This document shows positions 32,702-42,810 of a stretch of DNA of 56,777 nucleotides, in pieces. Both the position numbers and the translations under genes were made by a program. A model generated the notes under the pieces. It made no database searches, had not been told where the DNA came from, and saw only the letters and a list, made by a program, of their open reading frames with translations. This DNA comes from Azospirillum sp. TSO35-2 (GTDB lineage: Bacteria > Pseudomonadota > Alphaproteobacteria > Azospirillales > Azospirillaceae): contig NZ_LGRA01000022.1 in assembly GCF_003116095.1 (NCBI RefSeq), forward strand, positions 546,806-603,582. Direction: 5' to 3'. Every line of letters starts with the position of its first letter. Position 1 is the stretch's first letter.

Positions 32702-34066
32702 TCAGGCCGGCGTCTTCGTCGCGGCGGGCGCCGTGCCGGCCGCTGCGGCGCGGCGCATGGTGTCGAGCCAATGCTGGTGCTGGACGACGAACAGCCCTTC
32801 GTCCTCGGTGCGCACGCCGCTCATCAGCGGGTGCAGGTCGATGGCCTTGGCCGCATCGTCGGCGCCGTCCACCCAATGGAGCGCACCGCGCGACAGGTCG
32901 TTCCACGGCGCGGCGCTGCCGAGATAACCGGTCTGGCAGGAGCGGAACTCCTCCAGGTCGTCGGGGGTGGCCATGCCGCTGGCGTTGAAGAAATCCTCGT
33001 ACTGCCGGATGCGGCGGGCACGGGCCTCCGCGCTCTCGTTCTTCGGCGCGATGCAGTAGATCGTGACCTCGGTCTTGTCGACGGACAGTGGCCGGTAGGT
33101 GCGGATCTGCGAGCTGAACTGGTCCATCAGGTAGACGTTGGGGTACAGGCACAGGTTGCGCGAGTTGCCGATCATCCAGTCGGCCCGCGCCGCGCCATAC
33201 TGCGCCGCCAGCTCGTCGCGGCGCTCGTACAGCGGGCGATCCTCCGGATTGGCCCAGCGGCTCCACAGCAGCAGATGCCCGTTCTCGAAGGAATAGAACC
33301 CGCCGCCCTGCTTGGCCCAGCTTCCGGCGTCCATCGCACGCACGCTGTCGCCCGACGCTGCCGTCTTGCGGTGGTTGGTGGTCGCCGCATAGTTCCAGTG
33401 CACGGCGGTGACGTGGTAGCCGTCGGCGCCGTTCTCGGTCTGCAGCTTCCAGTTTCCGTCATAGATGTAGGTGGAGGAACCGCGCAGGACCTCCAGCCCG
33501 TCCGGCGACTGGTCGACGATCATGTCGATGATCTTGGCCGCTTCGCCCAGATGCTCGGTCAGCGGGGCCACATCGGGGTTCAGGCTGCCGAACAGGAATC
33601 CGCGGTAGGATTCGAAGCGGGCGATCCGGCTCAGGTTGTGCGATCCGTCCCGGTTGAAGGCGTCCGGGTAACCGGCGGACTCCGGGTCCTTCACCTTCAG
33701 GAGCTTGCCGGAATTGTTGAACGTCCAGCCATGGAACGGGCAGGTGTAGGTCGCCTTGTTGCCGCGCTTGTGCCGGCACAGCATCGCGCCGCGATGGCTG
33801 CAGGCGTTGACGAAGGCGTTGAGTTCGTTGTCCCTGTTGCGGGCGATGACGATCGGCTGCCGACCCATGAAGGTCGTGAAATAGTCGTTCTTGTTGGGAA
33901 TCTGGCTTTCGTGGGCGAGATAGATCCAGTTCCCCTCGAAGATATGCTTCATCTCCAGTTCGAACAGCGCGGGATCGGTGAAGATGTCGCGCCGGCAGCG
34001 GTAAATTCCGCGGTCCTTGTCCTCGACGACAGCGTCGTCCAGCCGCGCCATGAGATCGACGGTCAT
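32702..34066 (-). CDS. benA: benzoate 1,2-dioxygenase large (alpha) subunit, Rieske oxygenase
   Basis: A 454-aa Rieske non-heme iron oxygenase that makes the cis-1,2-diol of benzoate. The Rieske cluster ligands are C89-x-H91 and C109-x2-H112 (CSHRGAMLC, CPFHGWTFN); the catalytic-iron region follows in NGADGYHVTAVHW with the bridging Asp and His. BenA-type specificity is suggested by the whole operon; toluate (XylX) activity cannot be excluded. It lies 112 bases after catA. Confidence 0.93.
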   Translation of the reverse strand: MTVDLMARLDDAVVEDKDRGIYRCRRDIFTDPALFELEMKHIFEGNWIYLAHESQIPNKNDYFTTFMGRQPIVIARNRDNELNAFVNACSHRGAMLCRHKRGNKATYTCPFHGWTFNNSGKLLKVKDPESAGYPDAFNRDGSHNLSRIARFESYRGFLFGSLNPDVAPLTEHLGEAAKIIDMIVDQSPDGLEVLRGSSTYIYDGNWKLQTENGADGYHVTAVHWNYAATTNHRKTAASGDSVRAMDAGSWAKQGGGFYSFENGHLLLWSRWANPEDRPLYERRDELAAQYGAARADWMIGNSRNLCLYPNVYLMDQFSSQIRTYRPLSVDKTEVTIYCIAPKNESAEARARRIRQYEDFFNASGMATPDDLEEFRSCQTGYLGSAAPWNDLSRGALHWVDGADDAAKAIDLHPLMSGVRTEDEGLFVVQHQHWLDTMRRAAAAGTAPAATKTPA

Positions 34067-34178
34067 GACGTGATCCTCCAGAAAATCGGGCGGAAACCGG
34101 CGCGGCCAGGGTTGGCAGCCATCGATGTTGCGGCTGCGGGCCGCGCCGGAATCCCGTGGGTGGGCGGTTGGACCCGGC

Positions 34179-35090
34179 TCAGGCCGCGGCGCGCGGCCGC
34201 TCGCCCAGCGTGCCGGGGATGCTGTCCACCGCGGCCGGCAGAGTGAAGTCGAAGGTGATGGTGGCGAAGGGCCGGTTCACGCCCATGTCGTGCAGCGCCG
34301 CCGGCTCGGTGTGGTGCGCGACGTCGGGGATCAGGCCGTCCCGGGTGGCGAAGGCGAAGTCGTCGTGGACGTAGGGATCGTCCTTGATGTTGATCTGGGT
34401 CGTCAGGGTCCGATAGCCGGGGGCCGAGACGAAGAAGTGGATGTGCGCCGGACGATGGCCGTGGCGGCCCAGCAGGGTCAGCAGCGTCTGGGTCGGACCG
34501 TCGGGCGGGCAGCTGTAGCCCGACGGCATGATGCTGCGGAACCGGTAGCGCCCCTCGGCGTCGGCGATGATGGTGCGGCGCAGGTTGAAGGCGCTCTGCG
34601 ACGGGTCGAAGTAGGAGTAGTTGCCGCGGCTGTTGGCGTGCCAGACCTCGACCTGGGCGCCGGGGATCGGGTTGCCGCGGCTGTCGAGCACCCGGCCGTC
34701 CATGAACAGGATCTCGCCGTCGTCGGTGTCGTCGTCCAGCCGTGCCTCGCCCTGGCAGACCGGGGCGCCGGCCACATAGAGCGGGCCTTCGATGGTGCGC
34801 GGGGTGCCGCCTTCCATTCCGGCGGCGCGTTCCTTCTCATCCTGGCGCAGGTCGAGGAAATGCTCGACGCCCAGACCCGGCACCAGCAACCCGATCTCGT
34901 TGGACTTGCCGAGTTCGGTGACGTAGCTGCAGGCCGCCCAGAACTCCTCCGGCGTGACGTCCATCTCGTCGATCAGCACGAAGAGGTCGAACAGCATGCG
35001 GTCGACGACGGCCTTCACCCGCTCGTTGGCCGGGCCGCTCCGGGTGCCGGAAATGCGCTTGGCGAAATCCTGGATCTGGGTCTTGTTCAT
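34179..35090 (-). CDS. catA: catechol 1,2-dioxygenase
   Basis: A 303-aa intradiol dioxygenase opening catechol to cis,cis-muconate. The non-heme Fe(III) ligands are visible as Tyr in RGNYSYFDP, Tyr in MPSGYSCP and the two His in HRPAHIHFF; the N-terminal dimerisation helices are present. Length is in the usual range. Sits between catC and benA, so ring formation and cleavage enzymes are made together. Confidence 0.94.
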   Translation of the reverse strand: MNKTQIQDFAKRISGTRSGPANERVKAVVDRMLFDLFVLIDEMDVTPEEFWAACSYVTELGKSNEIGLLVPGLGVEHFLDLRQDEKERAAGMEGGTPRTIEGPLYVAGAPVCQGEARLDDDTDDGEILFMDGRVLDSRGNPIPGAQVEVWHANSRGNYSYFDPSQSAFNLRRTIIADAEGRYRFRSIMPSGYSCPPDGPTQTLLTLLGRHGHRPAHIHFFVSAPGYRTLTTQINIKDDPYVHDDFAFATRDGLIPDVAHHTEPAALHDMGVNRPFATITFDFTLPAAVDSIPGTLGERPRAAA

Positions 35091-35148
35091 CGTTTTCTCC
35101 CTAGAGCTTGGTTATGGGTGCCTTGGTGGTCGGTGGGCGGCGGCCGGT

Positions 35149-35439
35149 TCAGCGGTCGTCGTCGCGGATCGACGAGGGGTGGCGGCACAGGGCGGTGACC
35201 GTCATCGCCATGTAGGGGAAGAGCGGCAGCGAGGTGAGCAGCGCGTGGAGTTCGTCGGCGCTCTCGACGTCGAAGATGCTGACGTTGGCGTAGCGGCCGG
35301 CGACGCGCCACAGGTGCCGCCACTTGCCCTCGCGCTGCATCTGCTGGGCGCGCTCGCGCTCGACCCGCTTCAGCTCGTCCGCGTGCTCGGGCGCCATGTC
35401 GGGCGGCAGGCGGACATCCATTTCGACCTGGAACAGCAT
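35149..35439 (-). CDS. catC: muconolactone delta-isomerase
   Basis: A 96-aa protein converting muconolactone to 3-oxoadipate enol-lactone. MLFQVEMDVRLPPDMAPEHADEL at the start, WRHLWRVAGRYANVSIFDVES and LFPYMAMTVTALCRHPSS match the family end to end. The frame opens at GTG 35457, but ATG 35439 with GAGG eight bases upstream gives the standard 96-aa length. It lies 33 bases after catB. Confidence 0.94.
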   Translation of the reverse strand: MLFQVEMDVRLPPDMAPEHADELKRVERERAQQMQREGKWRHLWRVAGRYANVSIFDVESADELHALLTSLPLFPYMAMTVTALCRHPSSIRDDDR

Positions 35440-35472
35440 CGGTCTTGCCTCGATCACAAAGGGGGAAGGGGG

Positions 35473-36594
35473 TTACCGGCGGTCACGCCGGAAGAAGGCG
35501 ACGCGGTCCTCGTCCAGCGCGATGCCGAGACCGGGCCGGTTCGGCACCTGCAGGGCGAAGTCGGCGTAGGCGAGCGGCTCGCTCAGGATCTCCTCGGTCA
35601 GGAGCAGGGGACCGAAAAGCTCCGTGCCCCAGGCGAGCCTGGGGAAGGTCGCGAAGAGATGGGCGGAGGCGATCGTCCCGATCCCGGCCTCCAGCATCGT
35701 GCCGCCGTACAGGCCGATGCCGGCGGCGTCGGCGATGGCGCCGACACGGCCCGCCGCGTGCAGGCCGCCGGACTGGGCGATCTTCACCGCGAAGACATCC
35801 GCCGCGGCCTCGGCGGCGAGGGCGAAGGCGTCCTCCGGGCCGCGCAGGCTCTCGTCGGCCATGATCGGCACGATGAAGCGCGCGGCCAGCCGCGCCAGCG
35901 CGGCCCGGTTGCCACGGGCGATCGGCTGTTCGACCAGATCGACGCCGGCATCCTCCAGCATGGCGATGCCGCGCGACGCGCCGGCCTCGTCCCAGGCCTG
36001 GTTGACGTCGACGCGCACGCTGGCGCGGTCGCCGAGCGCCCGCTTGATCGCGGCGACGTGGGCAACGTCGTCGGCCACGTCGCGCTTGCCGATCTTCAGC
36101 TTGAAGATGTCGTGACGGCGCAGCGCCAGCATCCGCTCGGCCTCGTCGATGTCCTTTGCGGTGTTGCCGCTGGCGAGCGTCCAGGCGACGGGCAGCGCGT
36201 CACGGTGACGGCCCCCCAGCAGTTCCGACACCGGCAGGCCGAGGCGCTTGCCCATGGCGTCCAGCAGCGCGGTTTCCACCGCCGACTTGGCGAAGTGGTT
36301 GCCGACCACCAGCTTGCCGACCAGCGCCATGGTCGCGGAAACCCGCGTGGCGTCGGCGTTGCGCAGGACCGGGGCGATGTAGGTGTCGATCGCCAGCTTG
36401 ATACCTTCCGGGGATTCGTCGCCATAGCTCAGGCCCCCGATGGTGGTGCCCTCGCCGATGCCGGTGACCCCGTCGGAGCAGCGGATGCGCACCACGACGA
36501 CCGTCTGCCGGTTCATGGTCGTCATGGAAAGAACATGCGGCCGGATGGTCGGCAGATCGATTAGAAATGTCTCGATGGCATCGATTTTCGTCAT
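35473..36594 (-). CDS. catB: muconate cycloisomerase
   Basis: A 373-aa enolase-superfamily enzyme lactonising cis,cis-muconate to muconolactone. The K-x-K motif (FKLKIGK), metal ligands in VDVNQAW, EQPI and ADESL and the second lysine (AVKIAQSGG) are in order. ATG 36594 gives the usual length. It is the first gene of the leftward catBCA-benABCD block and is divergent from the LysR gene at 36751, from which it is separated by 156 bases carrying the CatR/BenM box. Confidence 0.94.
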   Translation of the reverse strand: MTKIDAIETFLIDLPTIRPHVLSMTTMNRQTVVVVRIRCSDGVTGIGEGTTIGGLSYGDESPEGIKLAIDTYIAPVLRNADATRVSATMALVGKLVVGNHFAKSAVETALLDAMGKRLGLPVSELLGGRHRDALPVAWTLASGNTAKDIDEAERMLALRRHDIFKLKIGKRDVADDVAHVAAIKRALGDRASVRVDVNQAWDEAGASRGIAMLEDAGVDLVEQPIARGNRAALARLAARFIVPIMADESLRGPEDAFALAAEAAADVFAVKIAQSGGLHAAGRVGAIADAAGIGLYGGTMLEAGIGTIASAHLFATFPRLAWGTELFGPLLLTEEILSEPLAYADFALQVPNRPGLGIALDEDRVAFFRRDRR

Positions 36595-36681
36595 TCCGCG
36601 ACGGTCCTCAGAAGAACTTTGTTGCCCAATCAAGCTATCGGTTGCCAAGAGCGATGTGAAAGATCAATTTGGTCTCGAACG

Positions 36682-36696
36682 ATACCCGGCGGGTAT
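36682..36696. promoter_or_regulatory. CatR/CatM/BenM-type operator ATAC-N7-GTAT
   Basis: ATAC-CCGGCGG-GTAT is an exact match to the known BenM/CatM recognition pattern ATAC-N7-GTAT and is itself a perfect inverted repeat. It lies 88 bases upstream of catB and 55 bases before the divergent lysR start, where a high-affinity site normally sits. A second, degenerate activation site would be expected toward catB; I could not identify it with confidence. Confidence 0.8.
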
Positions 36697-36750
36697 TCTG
36701 CTGGGGCGGTGCAGCCGTCCGGTGCCGCCGAGCCGCGGAGGAGACCGGCC

Positions 36751-37665
36751 TTGGAACTACGCCACCTGCGCTATTTCATCACGGTCGTGAGCGAGCGGAA
36801 CTTCACGCGCGCGGCCGAGCGGCTGCACATGGCGCAGCCGCCGCTGAGCCGGCAAATCCAGCAATTGGAGGAGGAGCTTGGCCTGCAGCTCATCGAGCGG
36901 AGCAGCCGTCCCTTGCGCCTGACCGAAGCCGGTCGGCTGATCTACGAGCAGGCGGTCCAGGTGCTGGAGCGGGTGGACGACATCAAGGCGCTGGCCCGTC
37001 GCCTGCGCCACGCCGAGCACAGCCGCTTCACCATCGGTTTCGTGGCCTCGACCCTCTACGGCTGGCTGCCGGAGATGATCCGCCACTACCGCTCGATCCG
37101 CCCGAACGTCGAGGTGTCGCTGGTGGAGCTGACGACGGTCGAGCAGGTCGCGGCCCTGAAAGAGGGGCGCATCGACGCCGGCTTCGGCCGCATCCCCCTG
37201 GAGGATGCCGCCATCACGCGGACGCTGTTGCGGTACGAATCGATCATCGCCGCCATCCCCACGGGCCACGCGCTGCTGGAACGGGACGCGCCGCTGCGCC
37301 TCGACGAGCTGACGGCCACAACGCTGGTCGTCTATCCAAAGACGCCGCGGCCGAGCTTTGCCGACCAGGTGCTCGCGCTCTACCGCTCCCAGGGGCTGAA
37401 ACCGGCGGCGGTCCTGGAGGTGCGGGACGTTCAAACCGCGTTGGGTCTGGTGGCCGCCGACGTCGGCATCAGCTTGGTGACGGCGTCCGTGCAGCATCTG
37501 CGCCGCGACAAGGTCGAGTACCGGCCGCTCGACGATGCGCAAGCCGTATCGCCGCTGTTCATGAGCCATCGCGTCAACGACATGTCGCCGGAAATCGCCA
37601 TTCTGCTCGACGCCATCCGGCAGGTTTACCGCGTCAACCACGTGAAGAACGAACTTGGCGTCTGA
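36751..37665 (+). CDS. catR: LysR family activator of benzoate/catechol genes (CatR/BenM type)
   Basis: A 304-aa LysR protein with the BenM/CatM-type N-terminus LELRHLRYFITVVSERNFTRAA and AQPPLSRQIQQLEEELG, and effector-domain features such as GFVASTLYGWLPE. It should respond to cis,cis-muconate and possibly benzoate. The start is a TTG at 36751: a strong GGAGGAG lies just upstream and homology starts at once, with no suitable ATG nearby. Divergent from catB, with the ATAC-N7-GTAT site between them. Confidence 0.88.
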   Translation: MELRHLRYFITVVSERNFTRAAERLHMAQPPLSRQIQQLEEELGLQLIERSSRPLRLTEAGRLIYEQAVQVLERVDDIKALARRLRHAEHSRFTIGFVASTLYGWLPEMIRHYRSIRPNVEVSLVELTTVEQVAALKEGRIDAGFGRIPLEDAAITRTLLRYESIIAAIPTGHALLERDAPLRLDELTATTLVVYPKTPRPSFADQVLALYRSQGLKPAAVLEVRDVQTALGLVAADVGISLVTASVQHLRRDKVEYRPLDDAQAVSPLFMSHRVNDMSPEIAILLDAIRQVYRVNHVKNELGV

Positions 37666-37913
37666 TCCGGACGCCTCCCTCGACCGCGCCGGGCCTCGCT
37701 TTCCCGGGAAACCGGGGCCGTCCGGGGGGCATGGGCATCACCCGCCATGGCGGCGTCGTCCATGGAGAGTCACCAAAGCTTAACGGGAGCGGACGGCCGC
37801 TTCGGCGTAGAGAATTTTCCCGTGCCGGGGCGGTGGCGAAAGGCCGCCCTCCCGGGACGGACGCGCTGTTCCAGGACGCCCCTTCACACTGCCCTTTGGA
37901 CCACGGGAGCACC

Positions 37914-38954
37914 ATGATGATCCGCCGCACCATTCTGCTGGGCACTAGCGCGCTGGCGCTGCTCGCCGCCGTTCCGGCCGCCTCTCCGGCCGGGGCTGCC
38001 ACCCGCCTGACCGTCTACACCGCGCTGGAGAACGAGCAGCTCGCCCCCTACAAGAAGGCTTTCGAGGCCGACAACCCCGGCGTCGAGATCGAGTGGGTGC
38101 GCGATTCGACCGGCGTCGTCACCGCCAAGCTGCTGGCCGAGAAGGACAACCCCAAGGCCGACGTGGTGTGGGGCCTCGCCGCCTCCAGCCTGATGATCCT
38201 GGACGCCCAGGGCATGCTGATGCCCTACCAGCCGAAGGGCGCCGGCGACCTCAAGGCCGGCTTCCGCGACGCCAAGACCCCGCCGGCCTGGGTCGGCATG
38301 GACGCCTGGATGGCCGCCATCTGCTTCAACACGGTGGAAGCCGAGAAGAAGAAGCTGCCGAAGCCGACCTCCTGGGCCGACCTGCTGAAGCCGGAATACA
38401 AGGGCCAGATCGTCATGCCGAACCCGGCCTCGTCGGGCACCGGCTTCCTCGCCGTGTCGGGCTGGCTGCAGACCATGGGCGCCGACCAGGGCTGGGGCTA
38501 CATGGACAGGCTGAACGACAACGTCGCGCTCTACACCCATTCGGGGTCCAAGCCCTGCAAGATGGCGGCGGCCGGCGAATACCCGATCGGCATCTCCATC
38601 GAATACACCGGCGCCCAGCAGAAGACCAAGGGCGCGCCGATCGACGTGATCCTGGCCTCCGAAGGGGTGGGCTGGGAGATGGAGGCGACGGCCATCGTCA
38701 AGGGCACCCGCAACGCCGAGGCGGCGAAGGCCCTGGCCGATTGGGCGGCCAGCCGCAAGGCGAACGAGCAGTATGTGAACTTCTATCAGGTCACGGCTCA
38801 TCCCGGCGTCACCAAGGAGACGCCGAACTATCCGAAGAACGCGGAAGCGGCGATGAACAGGACCAACGACTTCGCCTGGGCCGCGGCCAACCGCGACCGC
38901 ATCCTGGCGGATTGGGAAAAGCGTTACGGCGCCAAGTCCGAGCCGAAAAGCTGA
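37914..38954 (+). CDS. 2-aminoethylphosphonate ABC transporter substrate-binding protein (PhnS2/AepX type)
   Basis: A 346-aa periplasmic binding protein of the iron(III)/phosphonate-type family 1/6. A Sec signal peptide covers about the first 28 residues (cleavage near AGA|ATR). LTVYTALENEQL, RDSTGVVTAKLLAEKDNPKADVVWG and ECTGAQQ-like EYTGAQQKTKGAPIDVI are typical of the phosphonate-associated group. ATG 37914 follows CGGGAGC; the next ATG is one codon on. The importer genes and phnWX downstream indicate AEP. A 248-base gap after catR holds no gene. Confidence 0.85.
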   Translation: MMIRRTILLGTSALALLAAVPAASPAGAATRLTVYTALENEQLAPYKKAFEADNPGVEIEWVRDSTGVVTAKLLAEKDNPKADVVWGLAASSLMILDAQGMLMPYQPKGAGDLKAGFRDAKTPPAWVGMDAWMAAICFNTVEAEKKKLPKPTSWADLLKPEYKGQIVMPNPASSGTGFLAVSGWLQTMGADQGWGYMDRLNDNVALYTHSGSKPCKMAAAGEYPIGISIEYTGAQQKTKGAPIDVILASEGVGWEMEATAIVKGTRNAEAAKALADWAASRKANEQYVNFYQVTAHPGVTKETPNYPKNAEAAMNRTNDFAWAAANRDRILADWEKRYGAKSEPKS

Positions 38955-38965
38955 CGCCGATCCCT

Positions 38966-38992
38966 CGGGCGGGCGCCGCACGGGCCCGCCCG
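38966..38992 (+). terminator. attenuator hairpin after the binding-protein gene
   Basis: CGGGCGGGC (38966-38974) and its perfect complement (38984-38992) with a nine-base loop are followed by GCCTTTCCGTTTTC, the best T-rich tail of any hairpin in this window. It lies between the binding-protein gene and the ATPase gene and probably makes the binding protein more abundant than the membrane parts. Confidence 0.65.
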
Positions 38993-39024
38993 GCCTTTCC
39001 GTTTTCTGTCGGGAAACCTCGCCG

Positions 39025-40094
<1,070 letters not shown>

Positions 40095-40098
<4 letters not shown>

Positions 40099-41822
40099 GC
40101 GCCGTCAAGCTGAGCCTGCCCAAACCCGCTGTTCCTGCGCCATCGCGCACCACCGCGCGGCCGGTGGAGCGGAGCGAGCGTTGGCTGTTCGGGCTGGGGC
40201 TCGGCGGGATCGCGCTGTTCCTGGCGCTGTTCGTGCTGCTGCCGCTGGGCATGCTGTTCCTGCGCAGCCTGTACGACCGCGACGGCGCCTTCGTCGGGCT
40301 CGCCAATTTCGCCGCTTTCCTGGAGGCGCCGGCGCTGACGCGGTCGGTGGTCAACAGCCTGACGCTGTCCGCGCTGACCACGGCCATCACGGTGCCGCTG
40401 GCCTTCCTCTACGCCTTCTGCCTGACCCGCACCCACATGGCGGGCAAGGGGCTGTTCCGGCTGCTGGCGCAGATCCCGTTGCTGGCGCCGTCGCTGCTGC
40501 CGGCCATTGCCCTGGTCTATCTGTTCGGCAACAAGGGCATCCTGCGCGGCCTGTTGATGGGGGAGAGCATCTACGGGTCCATCGGCATCGTGATGGGCGA
40601 GGTGTTCTACAGCTTCCCGCACGCCGTGCTGATCCTGACGGTGGCGCTGTCGACCTCCGACGCCCGCCTGTACGAGGCGGCGGAGGCGCTGGGGGCCGGG
40701 GCCTGGAAGCGCTTCGCCACCATCACGCTGCCCGGGGTGCGCTATGGCCTGATCTCCGCCGTCTTCGTGGTCTTCACCCTGGTGGTCACCGATTTCGGCG
40801 TGCCCAAGGTGATCGGCGGCTCCACCAACATGCTGGCGACCGACGTCTACAAGCAGGTGGTCGGCCAGCAGAATTTCGGGATGGGCGCCGTGGTCGGCAT
40901 CGTCCTGCTGCTGCCGGCGGGCCTGGCCTTCGTCGCCGACTGGATCGGCCAGCGCCGGCAGATGGCCCTGCTGTCCGCCCGCTCGGTGCCGTTCCAGCCG
41001 CGGCTCAACCCGGTGGGCGACCGCCTGGCCGTGCTGTTCTGCGCGCTGGTCGGCGGCCTGCTGCTGGGCCTGCTGGGGGTGGCCGGCTTCGCCTCCGTCG
41101 TCACCTTCTGGCCCTACAACCTGACGCCGACGCTGGCGAATTACGATTTCGCCCAGTTCGACGCGGCGGGATGGGGCAGTTACGCCAACAGCCTGACCCT
41201 GGCCGCCGGGACGGCGGTGGCCGGCACCGCCATCGTCTTCACCGGCGCCTGGCTGGTCGAACGCGCGCCGGGACGGGCGGTGATGAAGGGGACGGTGCGG
41301 CTGATGGCGGTCCTGCCGCTGGCGGTGCCGGGGATGGCGCTGGGGCTGGCCTACATCTTCTTCTTCAACGCGACCTGGAACCCGTTGAGCTGGCTCTATC
41401 ACAGCATGGCGATCCTGGTGCTGGCGACGGTGGCGCATTTCTACACCGTCAGCCACCTGACCGCCGTCACCGCGCTGAAGCAGCTCGACGCCGAGTTCGA
41501 GGCGGTGTCGGCCAGCCTGAAGGTGCCGGTCTGGTCCACCTTCCTGCGGGTGACGGTGCCTCTGTGCCTGCCGGCCATCCTGGACATCGCCATCTATTTC
41601 TTCGTCAACGCCATGACGACGGTGTCGGCGGTGGTCTTCCTCTACGCGCCGGAAACCAAGCCGGCCTCCGTCGCCGTGCTGAACATGGACGATTCGGGCG
41701 AGGTGGCGGGCGCCGCGGCCATGGCGATGATGATCGTCCTCACCTCGGCCGCCGTGCGGGCGTTGCATGCCCTGCTGTCGCGCGCGCTGCATCGGCGGAC
41801 GCAGGCGTGGCGGCGGCATTGA
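40095..41822 (+). CDS. 2-aminoethylphosphonate ABC transporter permease, two fused domains (PhnU2/AepW type)
   Basis: A 575-aa protein with two consecutive permease domains of about six helices each, seen as two EAA loops: YEAAEALGAGAWKRFATITLPG near residue 200 and EFEAVSASLKVPVWSTFLRVTVPL near 480. Such fused permeases form the whole channel as one chain in AEP and ferric importers. Overlaps the ATPase gene by four bases, and its last 83 bases are antisense to the 3' end of the convergent LysR gene. Confidence 0.87.
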
Positions 41823-42708
41823 CGCCGCCGACCTCCTGCGCCACCTCGCGGGCCAGATCCAGGAAGGCGCGCACCACCGCCAGCCGGCGGCGTTCGCGCA
41901 GGCAGACCACATACTCGTCCATCTCGATCTCGGCCCCGGCGATCGGCAGCAGTGCCAGCCGCCCGTCGCCGGTGAATTCGGCGGCCGAGGTGAACCCCAC
42001 CCCCAAGCCGGCCGCCACCGCCTCCACCACCGCCTCGCGGCTTTGAATCTCGATGACGGCGGCGGGCGTGACCTCCGCCGCCGCCAGCGCGCGCTCGACC
42101 AGCCGGCGGGTCATCGATCCCGGTTCGCGCAGCACCAGCCGCTCCGTTGCCAGATCGGTCACAGCCACCGCCCGGCGCCGGGCCAGCGGATGCGTCTTGG
42201 GCACCAGCGCCCGCACCGGATCCCGCCGCAGCGGCAGCACGTAGAGCCGCGAATCGCCCGGCACGTCGGCCAGAACCGCCACGTCGATGCGCGTTTCCAT
42301 CAGCCCTTCCAGCATGGCGCGGGAGTTGCCGACCGCCAGCGTCACCGTCGGTCCCGGATGGACGCGGGTGAAACGGGCGATCAGCGGCACCGCATGGAAC
42401 GGCCCGTCGGCCCCGACCGCCAGCGTCCCGCCATCCAGATGCCGCACCCCGGCCAGCAGTTCCATCGCTTCCTGCTCCGCCGCGAACAGGCGGCGGGTGA
42501 CGGTGAACAGCGCGGTGCCGACCTCGGTCAGCGCCACCTGACGGTTGCTGCGGTCGAACAGGGTGACGCCGTAGGTCTCCTCCAGCGCCTTCACCTCCTG
42601 GGAGCAGGTCGGCTGCGTCACGTTCAGCAGGCGTGCGGCCTTGGTGAATCCCCCCTCCGTCGCCACGGCGTGGAAGGCGCGGAGCTGGGCAAAGTTCATT
42701 GATTTCAT
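41740..42708 (-). CDS. LysR family regulator of the aminoethylphosphonate genes
   Basis: A 322-aa LysR protein: helix-turn-helix LRAFHAVATEGGFTKAARLL and QPTCSQEVKALEETYG, then the effector domain (PTVTLAVGNSRAMLEGLMETRIDVAVLAD). It resembles the LysR genes commonly set next to phnW in AEP clusters. It is divergent from phnW (102 bases) and convergent with the permease, which it overlaps by 83 bases; the overlap encodes a low-complexity Ala/Thr-rich tail beyond the normal LysR end, which may be dispensable. Confidence 0.82.
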   Translation of the reverse strand: MKSMNFAQLRAFHAVATEGGFTKAARLLNVTQPTCSQEVKALEETYGVTLFDRSNRQVALTEVGTALFTVTRRLFAAEQEAMELLAGVRHLDGGTLAVGADGPFHAVPLIARFTRVHPGPTVTLAVGNSRAMLEGLMETRIDVAVLADVPGDSRLYVLPLRRDPVRALVPKTHPLARRRAVAVTDLATERLVLREPGSMTRRLVERALAAAEVTPAAVIEIQSREAVVEAVAAGLGVGFTSAAEFTGDGRLALLPIAGAEIEMDEYVVCLRERRRLAVVRAFLDLAREVAQEVGGVNAAATPASADAARATAGHATPARRPR

Positions 42709-42745
42709 CTATGGACCCATAGGTCGAATGGATTGGATTTATAAT
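42709..42745 (+). promoter_or_regulatory. phnW promoter with adjacent palindrome
   Basis: TATAAT at 42740-42745 is a perfect -10 element 66 bases before phnW. Where the -35 should be there is no TTGACA-like hexamer, but a palindrome CTATGG-AC-CCATAG at 42709-42722 ends there. A good -10, absent -35 and a symmetric site at that position are the expected look of a LysR-activated promoter. Confidence 0.55.
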
Positions 42746-42810
42746 AGGCGAAACGGCGTCATGGGGCCATTCCGACAGCTCCGGTTCCTGTCCTTCTTCG
42801 GGATCTCCCC

